NCBI GenBank assembly: GCA_045805805.1
Contig: JBJMKO010000065.1
Span: forward strand, 1-47,909
DNA from: VRUE01 sp045805805
GTDB lineage: Bacteria; Actinomycetota; Thermoleophilia; Solirubrobacterales; 70-9
DNA: 47,909 nt
Reading direction: 5' to 3'
The notes below the pieces were generated by a model that searched no databases, was not told where the DNA came from, and worked only from the letters and a program-made list of their open reading frames with translations. The translations under genes and the position numbers were made by a program. Positions 24,791-34,133 of the stretch are shown one piece after another (the first letter of the stretch is position 1; every line of letters begins with the position of its first letter).

Positions 24791-26014
24791 TTATCGCCAG
24801 AGAAGCGAAAGCCGCTTGCGCTTCGTGCTGGGGGTCATTCCATAAACACGGTATTCAACGCTGATCGTGATCATAGCCTTGTCTCTTTGGAGAACCTTTC
24901 GGCGAAGCCGACTGCCTGCTGCATCGGCGCGTGGCCAAAACCTCAGCCACTTTCGTCCTCCGCTTGGCACGCGGCCGTTCGAATAGCCTTGGATAATTTC
25001 CCAGGCAACACCTGGGGAGGGGTCGATATGGAGGAAGCCTGATTCCGGAATGTTGACTGCGAGGAATGTAAACCATTTTCGACCGCTGTGTTTCACATGT
25101 CCGAAGCTGAAGTTGGTCCGTGGCGGAGGGGGGGACGGTGGGAATACTCGCTCGTCCACTGCAATTCCGCATGGGAATTTGGGGACTTCAATAAAACTCC
25201 GGTCCACATCGGTGCCGTCAAGGTTGGCGCGGCCGATTAGACCAGGCTCGTCGAGAGTCCAATAGATGCGAGACCCCTCGATTGCGAGTCCACACGGCCG
25301 GTCTAGGCCAGTAATAAATTTGGAATTTACTTCCGTACCATCGAGGTTGGCTCTCCCTATTCTGGTTTTTAGATCTGTCCAGAAGATATGGGACCCATTG
25401 ATGGCTATTCCACAGCCTTCGACTTTGGGGATAAACGGTTGGGTAATGTTTTCGCCAGTAATATCTGCACGATCCAGCGAATCGCGATTCCAAAAGATAT
25501 TCGAACTGTTGATGGCAATGCCGCAGGGAACGTTGTAGCCCGTATCGATGAAGCGCTGATTTACTTCAGTGCCGTCGATGTTTGCTCTGCCTATCGCCAT
25601 TCCGTAGCTGTTGGCCCAGTAGATATGCGATTCGTTTATTGCCACACCGCATGGCTCATTGGCGCCAGTGATGAACGCATAGTTTGGATCCGTTCCGTCG
25701 AGGTTCGAGCGGCCGATTGTTCCAAGGGATGGGTCTGCCCAGTAAATATGGGATGCGCCAACAGCAACCCCGCCACAGATAATGTCTACACCTGGTCCCT
25801 GAGGGAGCGAAAAGAGGTTGGGATTAAAATTCGTCCCGTCCAGGTTGACTCTGCCGATCGTGTCTCCGTTGGTCCAGTAGATAGCTGCGCTCGCTTGACC
25901 CGTGGACAGGAAGAGAAGGGCGAAAAAAATAGCAAACGCCGTAAAAGCGGGTGCTATCCGATTCCATTGAACTTGTGAGCGGAAGCCATTCTGAGACAAC
26001 ATGGTAGACATCAT
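24791..26014 (-). CDS. Secreted YWTD-type beta-propeller protein, low GC
   Basis: Exported protein of 407 residues with signal peptide (AFAIFFALLFLSTGQASA) and mature start near AIYWTNGDTIG. Residues about 45-300 are six or so repeats of about 43 residues, each with the pattern IYWAN..IGRANLDGT.VN..FI....PCGIAI, the LDL-receptor class B (YWTD) beta-propeller repeat. A proline run (PPSPPPP) leads to a C-terminal beta-rich domain of about 110 residues that I do not recognise. Base composition is strikingly different from the surroundings: a sampled 60-base line (25321-25380) has 27 G+C, while neighbouring genes are near 70 percent. Recent acquisition is likely. Ligand unknown. Confidence 0.8.
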   Translation of the reverse strand: MMSTMLSQNGFRSQVQWNRIAPAFTAFAIFFALLFLSTGQASAAIYWTNGDTIGRVNLDGTNFNPNLFSLPQGPGVDIICGGVAVGASHIYWADPSLGTIGRSNLDGTDPNYAFITGANEPCGVAINESHIYWANSYGMAIGRANIDGTEVNQRFIDTGYNVPCGIAINSSNIFWNRDSLDRADITGENITQPFIPKVEGCGIAINGSHIFWTDLKTRIGRANLDGTEVNSKFITGLDRPCGLAIEGSRIYWTLDEPGLIGRANLDGTDVDRSFIEVPKFPCGIAVDERVFPPSPPPPRTNFSFGHVKHSGRKWFTFLAVNIPESGFLHIDPSPGVAWEIIQGYSNGRVPSGGRKWLRFWPRADAAGSRLRRKVLQRDKAMITISVEYRVYGMTPSTKRKRLSLLWR

Positions 26015-26168
26015 AGTTTCATTAATCTGGGATTGCAGGCGACCAGAAGCCTGACGCTCAGCCGGGCAGCGGGCAGACCGTCAGCGGCACCGGTTCGCTC
26101 GCCCAGAGTTCCCCAGGGCAGCTTGGCGCGGTCGGCCGGGATGCGAAGCTCGGCGGGTCGGTTTGCCG

Positions 26169-27616
26169 TTAGCTGCCGATCGGGACGACCGCCCGGTCGG
26201 CGAAGCGCCGCAGGGCGATCGGGGTGTCCCCGCCGGCGCGCAGGACGGCGCCTCCCCTCGGGAGTTCGAGCAGCTCCCCCACGGAGCGAGGTACGAGGCG
26301 CCTGCAGCCGCGCTTGGCCGGATCGGCCGCCCGGACGAGATCAAGGTGCAGCATCCGCGCCGCCACCACGTCCGTCCCGTGGCGGACTTCTTCGCTCTGT
26401 CCCATCAGCTCCGGCAGCGAGTAGGCGAAGGAGCCATAGATCCCGGCGGCGGCCAAGGCGAGCACGATGGCAACGTCGATGCGGCTCAGCCGCGTACCCC
26501 GCGCCGCCTCGACGACCACGAGCAGCAGCACCACGGCGCCGGAGTGAGGTAGCGGTTTTCGCCCGGCGTCCGGCCCTGGGTGACGACGAGCCCCTGCAGG
26601 GTCCAGAGGACGACCAGGACCGTGAGCGTCGACCACAGCGTGGGGGGGAAGGAGCCCCGCCTGTAGAGGCGCCTCGCCGCGTAGACGATGACCGCCACCT
26701 CGAAGGTCGCGAAGACCACCGCCGCGCTGGCCTGTTCAAGGCTGAAACCTGCACTGTCAGCGAGGTCGCCGGGCCCGGTCCGACGATCGACTCGCGACCG
26801 AAGAGGGAGGTCGCGGTGGCGGCGAGCGCATCGACGAAGTAGAGCGGCAGGGTCGGCAGGTTGGAGATTTCCGGAGAGCCGCCGGTGCCGAACTGCAGCG
26901 CCCAGATGCGCACCCCGATGTAGAAGGCGAGGGGGATGAGGAAGACGTAGGCGCGCCGGGCGCGGCCGCTGTCGAGGAGGATCGCCACGGTGACCCGGCG
27001 AGGAAGGCGAGGCCGGAGGAGTAGCACGCCACCGAGAGGGTGAGCAGCGCCGCCGCGGCGATGTCCCAGGCGCGCTTGTCGTTCTCGATCGCGATCAGGG
27101 CGGCGAGGCCGGCGCCGATCGAGTAGATCAGCTGCACGGCGATCAGCGGCTGCAGGATGATGCTCGTCGCCGTGCCGAAGAGAGCGGCATCATCGCCGAC
27201 GCGAGGGCCAGGATGGGCCCGATCCGGCGCCGCGAGAAGACGTAGACGAGCCAGCTGCAGGCCAGGACGCCGACGACCTCGGCGAGCTTGAAGGGCAGGA
27301 AGGCGACACCCCAGAGCCCCAGGAACGCCTTGAAGAGGAGTAGCGGAGCCACCATCAGGTGCTGGTTGATCGGGTGCAGCGTGTCGAGGAAGCTGCCAGT
27401 GCCGGAGATGTAGATCCAGCTCCACTCATCGCTGGCGAAGAGGGCGCCGCGCTCGAGCCACAGGAGCAGGGCGGCCGAGGCGACCATCGCTAGAATCAGC
27501 GCCGCAAGGCCGACGCGCTCGGAGTCGAGCCGGTCGAGTCGCTTGACTGCTGTGCGCCAGGTATCGGCTCCCCGCCGTCCATCGGCGAAGCAGTCTATCC
27601 ACGCCCATGCCGACAA
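26169..27616 (-). pseudogene. Frameshifted GT-C-like membrane protein gene
   Basis: Five partly overlapping minus-strand frames together encode one polytopic membrane protein of about 480 residues. The order is 27616-27183, 27182-26994, 26993-26765, 26764-26550 and 26549-26169, approximately. The first segment has SDEWSWIYISGTGSFLDTLHP, an acidic first loop as in GT-C sugar transferases, then helices such as PFKLAEVVGVLACSWLVYVF. Frame changes fall near 27180 (apparently a lost T in a CTCTTC run), 26993, 26765 and 26548; each is a single-base shift and the sequence on both sides stays hydrophobic and well conserved in codon use. Either a young pseudogene or sequencing error in GC-rich runs. 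The 5' end overlaps the divergent glycosyltransferase. Confidence 0.7.
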
Positions 27617-28713
27617 CGGTCATCTTCAGCAATGTGCGCGCCGACCACCTGGTGCAACGGCACCACTACGTCGCGCGCTGGCTGGCCGAGAGCGGCCGGA
27701 CTATCTGGTTCGACACGCTGGGGTCGAGGAATCCGCGGCCTTCCGACCTGCGACGGATCGGCGGTGAGCGGGCCGGCCAGGACCCGGCCGAGCTGCTGCC
27801 CGGCGTCGAGATCGTCAAGCCGCGGTTCGTGCCGGCCTTCGGCGCGCCCTTCTACGCGCTCAACCGGCGCCTGCTCGAACGGCAGCTGGACGACCTCGGC
27901 GTCGATCCGGGCGACTCCACTGCCTGGGTCTACCTTCCCCACCCGGTCGTCCTCGGCATGCTGAAGCGCCAGGGTTGGGGACGCGTCGTCTTCGACCTCT
28001 GCGACGACATCGACGACATGGAGGTCCATCCCGCCCTGTGCAAGGGCGAGGCCGGCCTGCTGCGCGAGGCCGACGTCGTCTTCGCCACCGCCGAGGCGTT
28101 GGTCGAGAAGGCGCGCCGGGTGCGTGGCGGCGAGGTGCACTACGTCCCCAACGGGGTCGACGGCGCCCGCTTCGGCGGCGACATCGAGCCGCCCGGAAAG
28201 CTGCGCCGCGTGCTCTACGTCGGCGCGATCTACGAGTGGCTCGACGAAGACCTGATCGCCGAGGTCGCCGCAGCCCGGCCCGACCTCGAGTTCAGGATCG
28301 TCGGCCCGGTGCGTCGTCCCCTGCCCCGCCTCTCGCGGATGGCCAACGTCTCGATCCCCGGCCCGGTCGCCGCCGCCGACGTGCCGGCGGAGATCGCCGC
28401 GGCACAGCTCTGCATGATCCCCTTCCGTCCCGGCCCGCTGACCGAGGCCACCGACCCGCTGAAGCTCTACGAGGCCCTGATCGCCGGCCGCCCGGTGCTG
28501 GCGACGGCGCTGCACCAGGGCGAGCGCTTCGCCCCGGCGGTCCGACTCGAGCAGACGCCGGCCGCCTGGCTGCAGGCGCTCGCCGACCTCGACAGCGGCG
28601 CCTGGTCCGTCGACACCGCGGCGCTTCGCGAGCGGGTCGCGCGCGAGGAGGACTGGCGCGAGCGGTTCGCGCGCATGGATCGCGCCCTCGCCGTCGAAAC
28701 GGTCTCGGCATGA
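27607..28713 (+). CDS. Glycosyltransferase, GT-B fold
   Basis: Cytoplasmic glycosyltransferase of 368 residues. The N-terminal domain has FSNVRADHLVQRHHYVARWLAE and VVFDLCDDIDDM; the C-terminal domain has the strand VLYVGAIYEWLD and the donor-site segment MIPFRPGPLTEATDPLKLYEALIAGRPVL, the pattern of GT4-like and TuaH-like enzymes of cell-wall polymers. The ATG start lies within the start region of the divergent frameshifted gene. The stop overlaps the epimerase gene by 4 bases (ATGA). Confidence 0.84.
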   Translation: MPTTVIFSNVRADHLVQRHHYVARWLAESGRTIWFDTLGSRNPRPSDLRRIGGERAGQDPAELLPGVEIVKPRFVPAFGAPFYALNRRLLERQLDDLGVDPGDSTAWVYLPHPVVLGMLKRQGWGRVVFDLCDDIDDMEVHPALCKGEAGLLREADVVFATAEALVEKARRVRGGEVHYVPNGVDGARFGGDIEPPGKLRRVLYVGAIYEWLDEDLIAEVAAARPDLEFRIVGPVRRPLPRLSRMANVSIPGPVAAADVPAEIAAAQLCMIPFRPGPLTEATDPLKLYEALIAGRPVLATALHQGERFAPAVRLEQTPAAWLQALADLDSGAWSVDTAALRERVAREEDWRERFARMDRALAVETVSA

Positions 28714-29798
28714 GGATCGGAATCGTCCTCGGGACGCGTCCCGAGATCATCAAGCTGGCCCCCGTGATCGAGGAGGTCGACGCCCGCGGGCTCGACCGCT
28801 TCCTGATCCACACCAACCAGCACTACGACTGGGAGATGGACGCGCAGTTCTTCGAGGAGATGGAGCTGCCGCCGCCCGATCTCAACCTCAACGTCGGCTC
28901 CGGCGCCCACGGCGAGCAGACGGGGAAGATGCTCACCGCGATCGAGGCCGCGATCGAGGAGCGGGAGCTGACCCACCTGATCGTCCAGGGCGACACCAAC
29001 TCGGGCCTGGCCGGGGCGCTGGCGGCCGCCAAGCTGCTGCGCCGGGTGGCGCACGTCGAGGCCGGGCTGCGCAGCTACGACATGCGCATGCCCGAGGAGC
29101 TCAACCGGCGCCTGATCGACCACATCTCCACCGACCTCTTCCCGCCCACCCCGACCGCCCACGCCGTGCTCGAGGCCGAGTCGGTCCCGGGCCTGGTCCA
29201 CGACCCGAGCGGCAACACCGTCGTCGACGCGGTGATCCGCTACGCGCCACGCCGTGCGGTCCCGATCGGGGAGCGCGACCCGACGATCCTGATGACCCTG
29301 CACCGGCCCGAGAACGTCGACCACGAGCCGATCCTGCGAGCGATCCTCGGCACCGTCGGCGAGGTGGCCGCCGCGCACGAGCTCGGCGTCGTCTTCCCGG
29401 CCCACCCGCGCACACGGGAGCGGCTGGAGCGGTTCGAAATTCCCCTGCCACCACGGGTCGAGTTTGCTCCGCTGAAGTCGTTCAGGGAGCTGCTCGGGTT
29501 GCAGGCGGGCGCCCGGCTCGTGATGACGGATTCGGGCGGCCTGCAGGAGGAGTCCTGTGTGCTCGGCACGCCCTGCGTCGTCCTGCGCACCCACACCGAC
29601 CGCCCCGAGACCGAAGCGGTCGGTGCCAGCCGCCTCGGCGGCGTCGAGCGCGAGGGGATAGTCGCCGCGACGGAGGCGATGCTTGCGCTCCGCGGCTTCG
29701 ACTGGGACCAGCCCTTCGGCGAGGGGACGTCCAGCCGCAGCATCGTCGACGCCCTTGCCGCTCCGGCTTCTGAGCCCGCCCCGGCGACGTCAGGCTGA
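28710..29798 (+). CDS. wecB: UDP-N-acetylglucosamine 2-epimerase (non-hydrolysing)
   Basis: Cytoplasmic enzyme of 362 residues that interconverts UDP-GlcNAc and UDP-ManNAc. N-terminal GIVLGTRPEIIKLAPVI, TNQHYD, VQGDTNSGLAGALAA, HVEAGLRSYD and MPEELNR, then TLHRPENVD and the C-terminal TDSGGLQEES are all diagnostic of the family. One oddity is DLFPPTPTAH, where family members usually have LF-A-PT; the catalytic region is otherwise intact. Coupled by ATGA overlap to the preceding glycosyltransferase. It supplies ManNAc-type residues to the glycan. Confidence 0.92.
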   Translation: MRIGIVLGTRPEIIKLAPVIEEVDARGLDRFLIHTNQHYDWEMDAQFFEEMELPPPDLNLNVGSGAHGEQTGKMLTAIEAAIEERELTHLIVQGDTNSGLAGALAAAKLLRRVAHVEAGLRSYDMRMPEELNRRLIDHISTDLFPPTPTAHAVLEAESVPGLVHDPSGNTVVDAVIRYAPRRAVPIGERDPTILMTLHRPENVDHEPILRAILGTVGEVAAAHELGVVFPAHPRTRERLERFEIPLPPRVEFAPLKSFRELLGLQAGARLVMTDSGGLQEESCVLGTPCVVLRTHTDRPETEAVGASRLGGVEREGIVAATEAMLALRGFDWDQPFGEGTSSRSIVDALAAPASEPAPATSG

Positions 29799-30683
29799 GC
29801 CGCGGCCGCGCTGGGCCACGGTGATGCCGAGGCTGACCGCGAGCTTCGCCCAGATCCCGGTGTAGACTGCGGTGTTGACCAGCAGATTGTGCTCGGGGGC
29901 GTCGAAGCGCCGGTAGAAGCGTCCCATGCCCCGGTGGAAGGCGATCTCCTGTTTGGGGGCACGTCGCTTGCCACTGGAACCGCCCTTGACGTGGAGCGCC
30001 ACCCCGGCCGGCTCGTAGAAGACCGTCCAGCCCGCTTGCCAGAAGCGTCGGCACCAGTCGAGGTCCTCCATGTAGAGCCAATAGCCCTCGTCGAGCAGGC
30101 CGACCTCGCGCACCGCCTCGGCCCGGCAGAGCATGAAGGCGCCGTTGACGGCGTCGACCTCGCCCGGCTCGTCGTCGTCGAGGTGGGTCGCCCGGTACTG
30201 GCTGAGGGCGCCTGAGGCGTCCTCGGAGCGGCCGATCCCGGTGAAGTGGGCGAGGGCGCTGAGCGGGGTGGGGAAGGAGCGCTTGCAGGCGTGGTCGAGC
30301 TCGCCCGACTCGGTTACGAGCTTGCAGCCGACCATGCCGATCCGCTCCTCGGAGCGCAGCCGCGCCAGGGCGGCGTCGAGCGTTCCGGCGTAGACCTCGG
30401 TGTCAGGATTGAGCAGCAATACCGCGGCCGCTGCGTCCTCGCGCAGGACGACGTTGTTGGCGGCTGAGAAGCCGATGTTCTCGCAGCGGATCAGCCGCAC
30501 CCAGGGAAACTCGCGCTCGACCATGTCCGGGGTCGGGTCGGTGCTGCCGCTGTCCACCACCGTCACCTGCATCTTCACCGAGGCGGGGTGCTCGCCGAGC
30601 GAGCGCAGGCAGCGCCGCAGCAGGCTTCCGGCGCCGTGGCTGACGATCACGACCTCGAGGTCGAATGCGGGCGGGCCGGCCAT
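29790..30683 (-). CDS. Family 2 glycosyltransferase, rhamnosyltransferase-like
   Basis: Cytoplasmic GT-A enzyme of 297 residues. EVVIVSHGAG starts the fold; VVDSGSTD binds the nucleotide; ENIGFSAANNVVL and LLLNPDTEV are the WbbL-type signature with the DxD-like DTE; GAFMLCRAEAVREVGLLDEGYWLYMEDLDWCRR is the acceptor/base region. With rmlABCD in the same locus, dTDP-rhamnose is the likely donor. It is the last gene of a minus-strand operon, 9 bases after the sugar transferase, and overlaps the convergent wecB by 9 bases. Confidence 0.87.
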   Translation of the reverse strand: MAGPPAFDLEVVIVSHGAGSLLRRCLRSLGEHPASVKMQVTVVDSGSTDPTPDMVEREFPWVRLIRCENIGFSAANNVVLREDAAAAVLLLNPDTEVYAGTLDAALARLRSEERIGMVGCKLVTESGELDHACKRSFPTPLSALAHFTGIGRSEDASGALSQYRATHLDDDEPGEVDAVNGAFMLCRAEAVREVGLLDEGYWLYMEDLDWCRRFWQAGWTVFYEPAGVALHVKGGSSGKRRAPKQEIAFHRGMGRFYRRFDAPEHNLLVNTAVYTGIWAKLAVSLGITVAQRGRGSA

Positions 30684-30692
30684 CGCAGCTCC

Positions 30693-32192
30693 TCAGTAGG
30701 CGCCGTCGCCGCGCACGATCGCGCTCGGCGTCCGCAGCAGGATCGCCAGGTCGCCGGCGACCGAGAGGTTATCGAGGTAGTCGCGCTCCATCGCCAGCCG
30801 CTCCTCGAAGGTGAGGTCGCCGCGGCCGTAGACCTGCATCGGTCCGGTTAGGCCCGGCTTCACCGCCAGGCGGATTCGCTGGCGGTCGTCATACAGGGCG
30901 ACGACGGCCTCCTCCTCAGGCCGCGGGCCGACCAGCGACATGTCGGACTTGAGCACGTTGATCAGCTGCGGCAGCTCGTCGAGGCTGGTGCGGCGCAGGA
31001 GGCGCCCGGCGCGGGTCACCCGCGGGTCGTCGGGGATCTTGAAGACGGGCTCGTCGAGCTTCTCGAGGTCGACTAGCTCGCCGAGCCGCGCCTCCGCGTC
31101 GGTGACCATGGTGCGGAACTTCAGCATTGTGAAGGGCTCGCCGTCCTTGCCGGCGCGTCCCTGGCGGAAGAGGACCGGCCGCCCCGAGTCGAAAAGGATC
31201 AGCAGCGAGACGGCGAGAAGCAGGGGGGAGAGCAGGGCCAGCAACGTGGCCGAGACGGCGATGTCGAGGGTCCGCTTCAGCATCAGCGTCGACCAGGGCG
31301 GATCGGAGAAGCGGAAATCGAGCACGGGCAGCTCGGCGAGCCGGTTCAGCTCGATCCCGGGGCCGAGCAGCCCGTAGTGCTGGGGAAGGAGGGTCAGCCC
31401 CAGCCCAGCCGCCTTGCACTGCTCGATCAGCCGCTCGGCGGTCGGCTCGCTCATCTCCTGGGCGGTGACGACCACCCGCTCGATGTCGTGATCGTGGGCG
31501 ACCCGGGAGATATCGTCGATCGAGCCCAGCCTGGGAAGGCCCTCGTCGCCTTCCGCCGCGTCAGCGGGCGCGAGGTAGCCGATCAGCCGCAGGCGGGCCT
31601 CCGGGTGGGTCGCGACCCTGCGCGAGACCATCCGCGCCGCCGCGGCCGAGCCGACGACTACGCCGGTGGCGACCCCGGTCAGCCGGTGCCAGGCGAAGCG
31701 CAGTACGGCGCGGATGGTGAAGCTGCCGATCAGGGCGCCGAGGCCGACCAGGATCGCGCTGAAGGGTGACAGGGGGCCCGCCGGGCTCAGCGCCATCAGA
31801 CCGTCCAGAGCGAGCGTCCCCAGGGCGCTGGCCGAGATCAGGGCCGGCAGCTCGTCGAGGGTGCTGTGGCGGATCCGCCGGTGGTCGTTGTCGTAGAGGC
31901 CGTGAAGCTTCAGGACCAGGATCCAGACCGGGCTGAAGAGGACCGCCCAGAAGAGCGTCGCGACATCGGTGGTCGAGGTCGCCGCGGTGGCGAGGCAGAG
32001 GGCGCCGATCAGGGCGATCCAGTCGCCGATTGCGAGCAGGCGACGCAGCAGGGCTCCCCGCTGGCGCGAGCCGGCCGGCCCGGTGAGGCCGAAGCGAGGC
32101 CCCCTGGCATCGCCCGGTTCCGGGCCCGCCTGAGCGGGCTTCCGGACGGGCTCCGCCTGTCGGGTCGGGGCGTCCTGGGCGTTCCGGGTCAT
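30693..32192 (-). CDS. Polyprenyl-phosphate sugar-1-phosphate transferase (initiating enzyme)
   Basis: Membrane protein of 499 residues that starts repeat-unit synthesis by moving a sugar 1-phosphate to undecaprenyl phosphate. The N-terminal region has four to five transmembrane helices (residues about 45-170), a cytoplasmic CoA-binding-like Rossmann domain (about 180-290), a re-entrant hydrophobic segment (LKRTLDIAVSATLLALLSPLLL) and the catalytic bacterial sugar transferase domain with MLKFRTM, TSLDELPQL and SLVGPRP. The length and layout match the WbaP/EpsE type. The sugar may be glucose or galactose; not predictable. It lies 7 bases from the upstream ligase-like gene. Confidence 0.92.
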   Translation of the reverse strand: MTRNAQDAPTRQAEPVRKPAQAGPEPGDARGPRFGLTGPAGSRQRGALLRRLLAIGDWIALIGALCLATAATSTTDVATLFWAVLFSPVWILVLKLHGLYDNDHRRIRHSTLDELPALISASALGTLALDGLMALSPAGPLSPFSAILVGLGALIGSFTIRAVLRFAWHRLTGVATGVVVGSAAAARMVSRRVATHPEARLRLIGYLAPADAAEGDEGLPRLGSIDDISRVAHDHDIERVVVTAQEMSEPTAERLIEQCKAAGLGLTLLPQHYGLLGPGIELNRLAELPVLDFRFSDPPWSTLMLKRTLDIAVSATLLALLSPLLLAVSLLILFDSGRPVLFRQGRAGKDGEPFTMLKFRTMVTDAEARLGELVDLEKLDEPVFKIPDDPRVTRAGRLLRRTSLDELPQLINVLKSDMSLVGPRPEEEAVVALYDDRQRIRLAVKPGLTGPMQVYGRGDLTFEERLAMERDYLDNLSVAGDLAILLRTPSAIVRGDGAY

Positions 32193-32199
32193 CTTGCCA

Positions 32200-34113
32200 T
32201 CACCCGCAATTCCATTCTTCGCGCAGGCATTTCGCCTGAGGGTTCAGCCTTCGGGCCTGTTCGAGGTCCTTCTGCGCGGCCGCTTCGTCGCCGCCGGCGT
32301 GCTCGGCCTTCGAACGGAGGTAGTACCACTGCCAGTTTTCTTCCTCGCGTTCGATCGCATGGGTGAAGTTTTCGATCGCCGTCGGGTAATCACCCTGCAG
32401 TTCGGCGAGCAGTCCCAGTTGCCCGTAGGGCGAGGCGGCCCAGGGCTCGATCGAGCGGGCGGTGTCGGCGTGGTCGACGGCGGTTCCGTAGTTTTCGGCG
32501 GCCGCCGTGCTCTGGCTGCTCTTGATCTCCCGGTCCACCAGCAGCGGCCCGACCAGGGCGAGCGCCGCGACCCAGGCGAGGGCCAGGCCGGCCACAGCGA
32601 TGCCGTAGCGCCTTCCGCTTTCCCGGGCGGATTGCAGGCCTCTTCCCGGTGCCAGTTGCGCGCACCTCACGCTGACCATGACACCGGCGGCGAGGAAGAA
32701 GACCGCTCCCAGCCCCGCGATCTCCCAGAACCAGTCGAAGGCGGCCACGATCGCGAAGGCGAGCATCGCCGCGAGCAGGGCCGCGTAGCTCTCCCGCTGT
32801 GGGGAGGGCGCATCGCGCCAGGCCGCGAACGCGGTCCACAGCAGGGTGCCGACCAGGGTCAGCACGAGGATGCCGCCGACGGCGCCGAGCTCGGCGAAGG
32901 CCTCGAGGTAGAGCGAGTGGGTGTCGTGGACCGCCAGCTCGATCGAGCGGAGCTGCTGCCAGGAGAAGAGATAGGTGCCGGCCCCGTGGCCGAAGACCGG
33001 GCTTTCCCCGAAGGCGTCGATCGCAACCCGCCAGAAGTCGTGGCGGCCCGCCCCCCGGAATTCGCCGAAGTGCTGCTCGGGGTTGCTGGGGAAGTAGAGG
33101 TCGGGGCTGGAGAACTGTTCCCAGGCGTGGCCGCCGGCGACGATGACGAGGCCGATCGCCCCCAGCACAGCTGCCGCGGCGATGCCCCGCAGCAGGGTCG
33201 GGTTCCTCGAGAGCCGCAGCACTTTCCCGGTCACGCGCCCTTCCGCCGCCTCGAGCCGGCGCAGTGCGGCGACCCCCAGCACGGTCAGGGCGATGCCGGC
33301 CAGCAGGATCAGCAGTACGGTGACGCCCTGGTCGACGGCAGCTTGGCTGGCGAAGTTTTCGGCGAGGTCGTGCCGGTCCTGGACGGCGAGGATCGCCGGC
33401 ACCACGCCGGCCGCGGCCGCGGCGAGCGTGCCGAACAGCCAGAGCCGGTCCCTGGAGAGGGCCAGCAGGCAGACGACGCCGATGATGAGGGCGAGCAGAC
33501 CCCCGCGCGAGTAGGTGAAGTAGAGGGCAAGAAGGACCGCAGGCATTGCCGCCACCGAGAGCCAGCGCAGGCTCTTCCAGGCCGCCTGGCGGCTCATCCA
33601 CAGCAGCATCGCGATCGCGATTCCCGCGGCTGCCCCGTTGGCGTTCCAGTAGCCGAGCGGGTAGCGCAGCCGCGCACCGGTGCCGAGGGCGTTGCTCACG
33701 TCCAGCAAGTGTGGGAGCAAGCGGCTCGTCAGGCCGAGCAGGGCGACAAGCGTCACGGCAATCGCCAGGCCTTCAGCGAAACGTTGGCGCCTCTCGCTGG
33801 TTTGAGCGACCAGGAAGGCAACGAGGAAGAAGCTGAGATAGACCAGGCCGCGGTCCGCCTCGATCACGCTCAACTCGATCGACCCTGACCAGAAAGTGGA
33901 GAGCGCAGACAAAAATGCAAGACCCCCGATCAGACCGACCGTCCAGTAGAACGGCCTTGCAAGGGTTGCTGCAGACGCAGCCCCGAGTACGAGCAGCGCG
34001 ACCACGACCAGCCAGCCGCCAAGCCCCGCTATGTGACGGGCGCTCACGTCGAATCCTCCTCCAGCAAGCGCCAGGCCGACGATCAGGACGATCGGCGCAA
34101 TCAACGCCGCCAT
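32200..34113 (-). CDS. O-antigen ligase/polymerase-like protein with C-terminal TPRs
   Basis: Large inner-membrane protein of 637 residues from ATG 34113. Ten or more transmembrane segments include YFTYSRGGLLALIIGVV, the SRGG-type motif, and the extracytoplasmic loop ends at VHDTHSLYLEAFAELGAVGGILVL, the H-x-x-x-L-E-E/A-x-G motif of Wzy_C proteins. The C-terminal 115 residues are soluble and contain about two TPR-like repeats (PYGQLGLLAELQGDYPTAIENFTHAI and NWQWYYLRSKAEHAGG). The frame is open to 34212, but ATG 34113 sits just before the first membrane helix and leaves 20 bases to the divergent gene. It heads a three-gene minus-strand operon. Confidence 0.85.
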   Translation of the reverse strand: MAALIAPIVLIVGLALAGGGFDVSARHIAGLGGWLVVVALLVLGAASAATLARPFYWTVGLIGGLAFLSALSTFWSGSIELSVIEADRGLVYLSFFLVAFLVAQTSERRQRFAEGLAIAVTLVALLGLTSRLLPHLLDVSNALGTGARLRYPLGYWNANGAAAGIAIAMLLWMSRQAAWKSLRWLSVAAMPAVLLALYFTYSRGGLLALIIGVVCLLALSRDRLWLFGTLAAAAAGVVPAILAVQDRHDLAENFASQAAVDQGVTVLLILLAGIALTVLGVAALRRLEAAEGRVTGKVLRLSRNPTLLRGIAAAAVLGAIGLVIVAGGHAWEQFSSPDLYFPSNPEQHFGEFRGAGRHDFWRVAIDAFGESPVFGHGAGTYLFSWQQLRSIELAVHDTHSLYLEAFAELGAVGGILVLTLVGTLLWTAFAAWRDAPSPQRESYAALLAAMLAFAIVAAFDWFWEIAGLGAVFFLAAGVMVSVRCAQLAPGRGLQSARESGRRYGIAVAGLALAWVAALALVGPLLVDREIKSSQSTAAAENYGTAVDHADTARSIEPWAASPYGQLGLLAELQGDYPTAIENFTHAIEREEENWQWYYLRSKAEHAGGDEAAAQKDLEQARRLNPQAKCLREEWNCG

Positions 34114-34133
34114 TTGGTCTAGTCTTCCCGGGG

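Noticed and set aside
25388..25978. Plus-strand open frame of 196 codons opposite the propeller gene
   Set aside because: No coherent domain, whereas the minus strand shows a signal peptide and regular YWTD repeats.
27975..28709. In-frame extension upstream of the UDP-GlcNAc 2-epimerase
   Set aside because: Overlaps the preceding glycosyltransferase fully and is Arg-rich; the epimerase fold starts exactly at ATG 28710.
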